From Variovorax sp. Sphag1AA (lineage in GTDB: Bacteria > Pseudomonadota > Gammaproteobacteria > Burkholderiales > Burkholderiaceae_C): DNA of 64,000 nucleotides. The notes beneath the pieces are model-generated. The model ran no database searches and was not told the DNA's origin. It worked only from the letters and a program-made list of their open reading frames with translations. Every line of letters begins with the position of its first letter. Within the stretch, counting starts at the first letter, position 1. This document shows, in pieces, positions 57,593 through 64,000 of this stretch. The stretch lies in assembly GCF_014192575.1 (NCBI RefSeq), contig NZ_JACHYC010000001.1, positions 682,001-746,000 on the forward strand, in the 5' to 3' direction. The position numbers were made by a program, and so were the translations under genes.

Positions 57593-58250
57593 GAAGCGTC
57601 GCTGATCCCGAGCTCCGAGCAGATACGGCCGACCAGGGCCTTCATCGCGGCAAGCTCGGCCTCCAGACGGGCCACGTTGGCCTTCAATGCGGCCACTTCG
57701 CCCAGCGACACATCGTCGCTAGCAGGTATGGCTGCAGGCGCATCTTCCGCGGGGGGGCCGCTGAGCAGGTGGGCCCATCTACTTTCGCGCGCTCCAGGCA
57801 GGCGAGGTAGCTTGATGACAAGGCCGCCTGCGGGCCGCTCGGCCAATTCATCGAGGAAAGCTTCGACAGACGAGATATCCGCGAAGTTGTGCATCCGGTC
57901 CGTCGCGATGCGGAGTTCGCCCGCCGTCTGCGGCCCACGCAGCATCAGCACTGTGAGCAGGGCGATCGATTGCGATGGAATCCGCAGCACGCCATCGACG
58001 TTGTGCGCGTAGCGATACGCCCGCCCGCCGCTCGACTCCGTCACCAGGCTCAAGGACTTGAGGCTGTCGAGCGTCTCCTGCACTTCGGCCTCGGAGACGT
58101 CCAGGATCGGGTGCGGCTCGTCTTCTGATTGCAGCCCGCCACCAGCGAGTTGAGGGTGAGCGGATAGCTATCGGGAACCGTGCGCTGCTTCTCTGAGAGG
58201 ACGCCGAGTACGCGGGTTTCAAGAGGGGAGAGGGCTCGAAGGCTGGACAT
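57589..58250 (-). pseudogene. yceH: YceH (DUF480) family gene with one frameshift
   Basis: The frame starting at ATG 58250 reads [46 protein letters not shown] and then leaves the family; the next frame resumes with [15 protein letters not shown] and runs to 57589. A missing base between 58112 and 58113 accounts for it (expected S-R-D-P-I-L). With that base restored the product would be about 220 aa, the normal YceH length with its C-terminal coiled coil. Whether this is a true mutation or a sequencing error cannot be told. Confidence 0.85.
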
Positions 58251-58340
58251 GAATTCGGATTGGATGCGTCGCGGGGTCCGCGAGATGTGGGCGCAATGCT
58301 AAGGCCAAGCGGCGTGCTGATGGGGTCTCCCCAAGATGGT

Positions 58341-58360
58341 GCGGACATGTTAGTGTCCGC
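58341..58360. promoter_or_regulatory. Inverted repeat upstream of NCS1 transporter
   Basis: GCGGACA-TGTTAG-TGTCCGC has 7-bp perfect arms and lies 24 bp before the transporter ATG. It may be a repressor site. No regulator gene is adjacent. Confidence 0.35.
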
Positions 58361-58384
58361 CGAGATAGCCATGAGGAGACCGCC

Positions 58385-59842
58385 ATGGAGATCCGCAACC
58401 CTTCCCCAGGCCTCTACAACGAAGATCTGGCACCCGCGAGGGACCGTCGATGGGGCGCCTTCAGCATCTTCAACGTCTGGACTTCGGACGTGCACAGCCT
58501 CTGGGGCTACTACCTCGCAGCGAGCCTGTTCCTGCTGTGCGGCAGCTTCGTCAATTTCCTCCTGGCCATCGGGCTCGGCTCGTTGGTGATCTTCGCGCTG
58601 ATGAACCTGATCGGCTATGCCGGCGAGAAAACGGGCGTGCCGTATCCCGTTCTGGCTCGCGCCTCCTTCGGCGTTTGGGGCGCCAACCTAGCGGCCATGG
58701 TGCGGGCTGTGGTGGCCTGCTTCTGGTACGGGGCGCAAACCGCCGCGGCCGCAAGCGCAGTGGTTGCGCTGCTGATCCGCAACGACGCGATCCTCGAGTT
58801 CCACAAGAACGTGCACTTCCTCGGGCACTCAGGGCTCGAAGTGATCTGCTACGTCGTGGTTTGGGGGCTGCAACTGCTGATCATCCAGAAAGGCATGGAG
58901 ACGGTTCGCCGGTTCCAGGACTGGGCGGGCCCGGCGGTCTGGATCGCGATGCTGATCCTGGCAATCGGCTTGTGCGTCAAGGCCGGCGGCTTCTCGTTCG
59001 AGCACGGCATTCCCATGGATGTGCTGCTCGAAAAAACCAAGGACGTCGGCGTGTCCGGGGAGCCTGGCTCCTTCTGGGCGTTGATGGCGGTCGGCGCCAC
59101 GTGGATCACCTACTTCGCGGCGCTCTATCTCAACTTCTGCGACTTCTCGCGGTTCGCGAAGAACAAGGAGGCCGTGCGCACAGGCAACCTGTGGGGCCTG
59201 CCGATCAACCTGATCGCCTTTTCGCTGGTCGCCGGCGTCACCACGATCGCGGCCTTCAAGGTCTACGGCGAAGTGCTCCTGCATCCCGAGCAGATCTCGG
59301 CCAAGTTCGACAGCTGGGTGCTCGCCCTGATCGCGGCGATCACATTCGCGGTTGCCACGCTGGGCATCAACGTCGTGGCCAACTTCGTGTCTGCCGCGTT
59401 CGACATCTCGAACACATTTCCCAAGGCGATCAGCTTCAAGCGGGGTGGCGTGATCGCCGCGTTGATCGCGCTCGTGCTCTATCCCTTCGCGCCGTGGGAG
59501 GGCAACGCGGCCCATTTCGTGAACGCGATCGGCGCCACGATGGGCCCGCTCCTGGGCGTGATCCTGGTGGACTACTACATCATTGCCAAAAGCAACATCA
59601 ACGTGGCGGCGCTCTATCAGGAGCATGGCGAGTATCGCTACGAGGGCGGTTGGAACGTCAATGCACTGGTGGCGACCGGAGTCGGCAGCCTGTTCTCGAC
59701 ATTCCTGCCCAACTTCACGAACCTGCTTCCGGCCTGGTGGAACATCTATGGCTGGTTCATCGGCGTGGCGGTTGGCGGCAGTGTGTACCTCGTGATGGCC
59801 ACGCTGCGCCCACGCACGGCGGCTGCGACCGCGCACGCCTGA
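58385..59842 (+). CDS. NCS1-family nucleobase:cation symporter
   Basis: The protein (485 aa) is a 12-helix inner-membrane symporter of the NCS1 family (cytosine, allantoin, hydantoin, uracil type). The N-terminus LYNEDLAPARDRRWGAFSIFNVWTSDVHSLWGYYLA and the motif VDYYIIAK are characteristic. ATG 58385 follows GGAG. The substrate cannot be assigned, as no purine or pyrimidine catabolic gene is next to it. Confidence 0.9.
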   Translation: MEIRNPSPGLYNEDLAPARDRRWGAFSIFNVWTSDVHSLWGYYLAASLFLLCGSFVNFLLAIGLGSLVIFALMNLIGYAGEKTGVPYPVLARASFGVWGANLAAMVRAVVACFWYGAQTAAAASAVVALLIRNDAILEFHKNVHFLGHSGLEVICYVVVWGLQLLIIQKGMETVRRFQDWAGPAVWIAMLILAIGLCVKAGGFSFEHGIPMDVLLEKTKDVGVSGEPGSFWALMAVGATWITYFAALYLNFCDFSRFAKNKEAVRTGNLWGLPINLIAFSLVAGVTTIAAFKVYGEVLLHPEQISAKFDSWVLALIAAITFAVATLGINVVANFVSAAFDISNTFPKAISFKRGGVIAALIALVLYPFAPWEGNAAHFVNAIGATMGPLLGVILVDYYIIAKSNINVAALYQEHGEYRYEGGWNVNALVATGVGSLFSTFLPNFTNLLPAWWNIYGWFIGVAVGGSVYLVMATLRPRTAAATAHA

Positions 59843-60254
59843 GCGGAGGCCGGGAGCGTTCGACAACGGAACTCCGTCTGCGCGCTCTCGCGTTGCGGCA
59901 ATCTAGGCGCTACGGCAAGCCAGCGACCTTCAACAGAGAGAGCTGCCCCCCAATTCACTGCTCTCGAGGCAATCTTTTTGCCAGCCCATCAACCTGTGAG
60001 ATAGGTGAGCACGGGAGGCATCTTGCGCCGCGCATGATGGCAACACACCGGACAGCGCGTACTTCGAGTCGCTGCTAGCCATCGAGACAGCAGCCTGATC
60101 TGGCGGGCACAATGTGCAACAAACAGCAAATCTCCACCGCAGTCGGTTTCAAACGGACAGTGCCACCTCAGAGATCAACGATGAGCAAACCATCCTGGGC
60201 GACGAGAGCAAGTTGAACTCCACCCGTATCGATCACAGGAGCGACAAGCCATGC
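59843..60254. other. Intergenic region at the boundary of the AT-rich cassette
   Basis: About 410 bp between the symporter and gtrA hold no gene I can support. The open frame of GtrA extends back to 60114, but the upstream 47 codons do not look like GtrA. No terminator or clear promoter was identified. Base composition changes towards AT to the right of this region. Confidence 0.5.
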
Positions 60255-60662
60255 ATGAATATTTGCACAATGCAGATTGGCAAACGTAGTTTTGTCCGTT
60301 TTTTACTTGTGGGTGGAACCGCCACGGCATTGCATTACCTGGTAATAGGCGGCGCAGTCCATTTGACAAGTATTTCCTTTACTGCCGCCTCGGCCATTGG
60401 TTATGTGCTGAGTATGTTTTACAACTATTGGGCAAATTCTCGGTTTACCTTCGGCGGGGGGCACGACCACACGAAGAGCTTTCCTCGCTTTCTCATCATT
60501 TCTTTGACAGGGCTGGGCATCAATCAGTCCGTTCTGTCCCTTGGCATATATCTTCATTTGCTGCCAGCGCTGAGTCAGGTGGCTGCGACAGTCGTCGTTG
60601 TGCTCTGGAATTATTTTCTCAACGCAATTTGGACTTTTGCCAATAAAGATCGCAATCTATGA
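60255..60662 (+). CDS. gtrA: GtrA-family flippase-like membrane protein
   Basis: The protein (135 aa from ATG 60255) has four membrane helices and the GtrA pattern RFLLVGGTATALHYLV ... GYVLSMFYNYWANSRFTF ... WNYFLNAIWTF. GtrA proteins are thought to flip undecaprenyl-phosphate-linked glucose across the inner membrane in O-antigen or glycan modification. It overlaps the glycosyltransferase gene by 4 bp. An AGGAG lies about 13 nt upstream, so the exact start is uncertain. Confidence 0.85.
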   Translation: MNICTMQIGKRSFVRFLLVGGTATALHYLVIGGAVHLTSISFTAASAIGYVLSMFYNYWANSRFTFGGGHDHTKSFPRFLIISLTGLGINQSVLSLGIYLHLLPALSQVAATVVVVLWNYFLNAIWTFANKDRNL

Positions 60663-61684
60663 CCACTCCCAATCTCGGCCTCGTCATCCCTTGCTTCAAT
60701 GAAGAGGAAGTGCTGCCCGAGACGGCTGCCCGACTAATTTCCCTGCTTGCTCGCATGCGTAGCGAAAACCTGGTCAGTGAGCGGAGCGCGATTTTCTTCG
60801 TTGACGATGGAAGTCGAGACAATACTTGGGCGGTCATTACAGAGCTCTTGAATTCTCATGAAGAAGTCAACGGGATTAAGCTCTCGCGAAATCGTGGGCA
60901 TCAGGAAGCATTGCTATGCGGATTGATGACTGCACCGGGCGACATGCTAATCAGCGTTGATGCCGACCTCCAGGATGACCTGGAGGTCATCCCGCAAATG
61001 GTGCGCCACTACAGAAATGGCTGCGAAATAGTCTATGGCGTCCGCAATCGACGCGATACCGACACTTTTTTCAAACGAATTACCGCTGAAGGCTACTACA
61101 AGCTCATGGCGGCGATGAAAGTCGACATCGTTTTCAATCACGCTGATTACCGCCTCCTGAGCCGCCGCGCTCTTGAGGCCTTGTCAGAGTACCGTGAAGT
61201 GAACCTCTTTCTGCGTGGCTTGGTCCGGTTGCTGGGCTACCGGAGTGCGGTGGTCGAATACGATCGACGTGAGCGTTATGCCGGCGAATCAAAATACCCC
61301 TTAAAGAAAATGCTCGCCTTTGCCTGGCAAGGAATTACTTCCTTTTCAGTGGCTCCATTGAGGCTGATAACAACGATCGGTTTTATCGTATCAATCATAA
61401 GCGTCGGACTGGCGTTCTGGGGACTCTTGACAAAGATAGTATTCAACCAGGCCCTGCCCGGGTGGGCGTCAACTGTAGTTCCAATGTATTTTCTAGGCGG
61501 CATTCAGTTGCTCAGCCTGGGTGTGATCGGCGAGTACATCGCCAAGATATACATGGAAAGCAAGGGGCGTCCACGATTTCATATTGACATGCTTGACGGC
61601 GGCGCATTTCGCGAACGTTTCGAAACTGACTCAAGACGTCAACCTCGCCAACCATTTGACCAACGGGTCGTCGAGGCCGAGTAA
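60659..61684 (+). CDS. gtrB: GtrB-like bactoprenol glycosyltransferase (GT2)
   Basis: The protein (341 aa) has an N-terminal GT-A domain (LVIPCFNEEEVLP, FVDDGSRDNTW, and SVDADLQDD with the metal-binding DAD) and two C-terminal membrane helices (about 235-260 and 275-300). This is the GtrB/DPM1 design that moves a sugar from a nucleotide donor to undecaprenyl phosphate at the cytoplasmic face. It is between gtrA and a polytopic protein, with short or no spacing. Confidence 0.92.
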   Translation: MTTPNLGLVIPCFNEEEVLPETAARLISLLARMRSENLVSERSAIFFVDDGSRDNTWAVITELLNSHEEVNGIKLSRNRGHQEALLCGLMTAPGDMLISVDADLQDDLEVIPQMVRHYRNGCEIVYGVRNRRDTDTFFKRITAEGYYKLMAAMKVDIVFNHADYRLLSRRALEALSEYREVNLFLRGLVRLLGYRSAVVEYDRRERYAGESKYPLKKMLAFAWQGITSFSVAPLRLITTIGFIVSIISVGLAFWGLLTKIVFNQALPGWASTVVPMYFLGGIQLLSLGVIGEYIAKIYMESKGRPRFHIDMLDGGAFRERFETDSRRQPRQPFDQRVVEAE

Positions 61685-63394
61685 ATGACGACTCCAGGAA
61701 GAAACATAAACCCCTTTCTGCTTCTGTGCATCGCCGCGTTGCTAGCGTTTGGAATTGGGTACATTCACCACCAATGGTTCTTTCCCCACTACTTCAATGG
61801 GGATGCGGCCACGATGCAGATACTAGGCAAGGCGATCCTGGATGAAGGCTCGCTTCTGCCGAAAGATTTTCACTATGGAAATCAGCTGATATTCTTGCGA
61901 TCGAGTCCATTCATTGCCCTGGCCATGCTGCTGAATTTTTCGGCGTATGAGGCATTTTTAGTTGGGTCCTCATTGAGCATTGCCTTCTGGGGGGCTGTGC
62001 TGGCTTGTCTTTTATCTGTGCACTTTAGATCGCAGAAAAAAGGCTTGCTATTTTCAATCCTTTTGCTCATTCCTCTTGGAATTTGGGACATCGACTATGT
62101 TCTTGGGCAGCAATCACACTTGGCAAACACCGTTCTTGCACTGGGCTTCGTCATTCTGACTTATCGATGGATTGAGGATAAAAATAAACTCTTCCTGCTT
62201 ATCGGGTGCGCTTGCTTATTTCTGATCACTTCAGAGTCGCCGATCAGAGGACTATTGGTGCTTGTGCCAGTTGCCATTGCAATTGCCTTGGTTGCTGACG
62301 TGAAGGCTCTGCCAGCAGCTGCCGTCGGCACGTCTACCACCTTCTTGCTGGCCTATGCTGCAAACAATCTGCTAACCAGACTCCGTCCAATTTCCCTGGA
62401 CTACTCCAGCAAGATTGCGCTAACCCCACTGAATATGCTGGTGCCTCACCTTAGGGTGACGAGTCGCGAAGCGCTCGAATCGATTTCACATTGGAAAGCG
62501 GTCGGACAAGGAGATTTATCATTTTTTGGCTCCATTGCCTTTGCATCTGGACGCCTGCTGTATTTTTGCTTTATCCTTTTTGCCCTATGGGGCGTGCTGA
62601 AGCTGGCAGCACTTTCTTACAAAAGAATTGCAAATGGATTTCGCTCGAGTATCGAGCCCAACGGCCGTCCTAATCACTTTGTTTTATTAGCCGCCACATT
62701 GGGAATGATTGTCGGCGCCTGCGCGGTCGCAGCACTGAATCCGAACTCTTCTCGCCACTACCTATGGGCAGTTTTTCTGATGAGATTCTGCTTTCTCGCG
62801 GCAATCTATGACCTGATCGCGAAAAGAGTAACGGCAAGATTTTCAGGCGTCATTATTTTGTTGTTGACTTTGTTTTTTTCATCCTGGTTCATTGACTTGA
62901 TTGCTCGAAATTGGAATTTCCAGGGACCTCAGGGCGTTTTCAACTCGAAAGAAACCCGCTATCGATACGAAACGCCTTACGAGGATGTAATCAGATCTCA
63001 CATAGAACTGAATCCACCTGAGGCTGTTCAACAAATCGATGAATATCTCAAGAAAACTAAAACTCGAAACGTATATGGCGCGAATTTCTGGAGGATGATG
63101 CCGCTCAATACGGTACTCGAGGATGTCAACGCGCAAAATCTCAAGTTTAAAGACGGGGAAATTTTCACTCCTGATTGGCTGGATAGGCCTAGCTGGGCAT
63201 GCGCTGAAGGAGACGTTTTGTACTACCTGAAGAACGATCCAACGGATATGGCTATCAAGGAGAAGCTGAAAGTTACCGGAGGGACTGAAATTCGCGACGG
63301 TGACGGTTACTCCCTTTGGCGCGGCCCGCGCGTCTGGAAAGACTCTCCGACAGCCAATTGTTCAAATACTGCTGCTGCCCGGCCCACGCCTTGA
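61685..63394 (+). CDS. Polytopic membrane protein, probable GT-C-type glycosyltransferase (third Gtr gene)
   Basis: The protein (569 aa) has about 10-11 membrane helices in its first 420 residues and a soluble C-terminal domain of about 150 residues. It directly follows gtrB with no gap. In gtr clusters the third gene encodes the serotype-specific transferase that moves the sugar from undecaprenyl phosphate to the glycan in the periplasm; this position and topology suggest that role. I recognise no specific family. An early ...HYFNGDAATMQ with Asp fits a GT-C catalytic loop. Codon use is more AT-rich than the left part of the window. Confidence 0.65.
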   Translation: MTTPGRNINPFLLLCIAALLAFGIGYIHHQWFFPHYFNGDAATMQILGKAILDEGSLLPKDFHYGNQLIFLRSSPFIALAMLLNFSAYEAFLVGSSLSIAFWGAVLACLLSVHFRSQKKGLLFSILLLIPLGIWDIDYVLGQQSHLANTVLALGFVILTYRWIEDKNKLFLLIGCACLFLITSESPIRGLLVLVPVAIAIALVADVKALPAAAVGTSTTFLLAYAANNLLTRLRPISLDYSSKIALTPLNMLVPHLRVTSREALESISHWKAVGQGDLSFFGSIAFASGRLLYFCFILFALWGVLKLAALSYKRIANGFRSSIEPNGRPNHFVLLAATLGMIVGACAVAALNPNSSRHYLWAVFLMRFCFLAAIYDLIAKRVTARFSGVIILLLTLFFSSWFIDLIARNWNFQGPQGVFNSKETRYRYETPYEDVIRSHIELNPPEAVQQIDEYLKKTKTRNVYGANFWRMMPLNTVLEDVNAQNLKFKDGEIFTPDWLDRPSWACAEGDVLYYLKNDPTDMAIKEKLKVTGGTEIRDGDGYSLWRGPRVWKDSPTANCSNTAAARPTP

Positions 63395-64000
63395 GGCCTG
63401 GACAGAGAGAGGGAGACTGAGGGGAGGGCAGCCGCAGTTCCAGGTGAAGCGGTCCCCGAAACTCTCTTCGAGCTTCGCGTCTCGCGATTTCGCGAGACAG
63501 GTCGGGGTTGGCAGCGACGGTTGCGTCGCAGTCCGTCACGTTAGGCCTCCGCCCAAAGAAGAAGTCTGAGTCATGCGGCACTCAGCGTCACGGGGCCAGC
63601 GAGCGCCGGTTCAGTCATTGCGTTTCAGCGCCGCATGTACCTAGGCGGCTGTCAGACTTGCGACCGCGGTCGCCGCAGTTTGGACATGAGGCGCTCGATA
63701 TCCGCCGTGCTTGCCGGGACGAGCACACGCAGCACTTTTGCATTGCGCCGGGCGGTGCCAGGCCGCACACCGGTCCGCGACCGAGCTCATTGTGTCGATC
63801 CTGATCCGTACTTTCCAGCGAGATCAGCCGCTCGGGTTTGAGCAGTGGCCAGAAGTCAGCAGACAGCAAATGCCAACTCGAGAAAGTTCTTTTGAATCAA
63901 TGAGTTAGCAAATTCAGTTGGTAGATTTGGCAGCCCGGCTCAAGAAAAAGACAAGTTGCGAAACCTCTGACCGAAGGGCGAACATAGAAACCTGCCGAAC
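63395..64000. other. Right-end region without a supported gene
   Basis: About 600 bp follow the Gtr cassette. Several short frames overlap one another on both strands and none resembles a known protein. A perfect 8-bp-arm hairpin GTCTCGCG-ATTT-CGCGAGAC (63479-63498) is present without a T-run. Composition returns to high GC before turning AT-rich again near the window end. This could be degraded sequence or the start of a gene outside the window. Confidence 0.5.

Noticed and set aside
63615-63869. Minus-strand frame with two CxxC motifs resembling a zinc-ribbon or transposase fragment.
   Set aside because: It overlaps other frames of similar quality on both strands, has no ribosome site and matches no family I know.

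Overview
The window reads as a high-GC betaproteobacterial chromosome, most likely Burkholderiales and probably Comamonadaceae (Variovorax/Ramlibacter-like). This rests on the rimP-nusA-infB-rbfA-truB order followed directly by typA, the smpB/ratA-rnfH block, an Atu-type acyl-CoA carboxylase cluster and a yejABEF-type peptide transporter. It is an inference from protein style and gene order, not from a database search. Coding density is high, and no rRNA, tRNA, CRISPR array or intact insertion sequence was seen.

Left part (1-20 kb). The 3' part of a PLP-dependent Orn/Lys/Arg decarboxylase is followed by an exported minimal ATP-dependent DNA ligase, fabI, a four-gene oligopeptide ABC transporter (yejA-yejB-yejE-yejF type) and an MFS transporter. 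Then comes the rimP-nusA-infB-rbfA-truB-typA transcription/translation operon with a nested palindrome in its leader, ending in an EamA transporter gene.

20-34 kb. An ECF sigma / anti-sigma / lipoprotein unit carries a plausible self-recognised promoter. An acetyltransferase, smpB, ratA-rnfH and a DUF4124 protein follow. guaB and guaA are separated by a Phd/VapC-type toxin-antitoxin pair whose promoter has four palindromic operators spaced exactly 18 bp apart. Next is a LysR-controlled DUF3100 / M20 amidohydrolase / L-serine dehydratase unit.

34-45 kb. Genes here are PPK2, a P2-type cation ATPase, atuA, a DUF2889 protein, a SugE/Gdx-type guanidinium exporter behind a guanidine-II (mini-ykkC) riboswitch, and an acyl-CoA dehydrogenase plus two-subunit biotin-dependent carboxylase (AtuD/AtuC/AtuF-like).

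45-48 kb is an accessory pocket of small orphan genes. Its most striking content is a probable phage-type C4 antisense RNA (about 46975-47067) with two segments complementary, in the correct antiparallel order, to the structured leader just downstream. That leader precedes a TTG-started gene of unknown function.

48-59 kb. A class II aldolase and a DUF72 protein are followed by a sensor kinase and response regulator next to a secreted HbpS/GlcG-like protein and an ankyrin protein (resembling the SenS-SenR-HbpS three-component arrangement), then paiB. tadA is fused to an incomplete alpha/beta-hydrolase domain. ldcA, a class III adenylate cyclase with FHA domain, a frameshifted yceH and an NCS1 transporter complete the block. 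The right end (60-63.4 kb) is a visibly more AT-rich gtrA-gtrB-gtr-like glycosylation cassette, probably horizontally acquired, followed by about 600 bp without a convincing gene.
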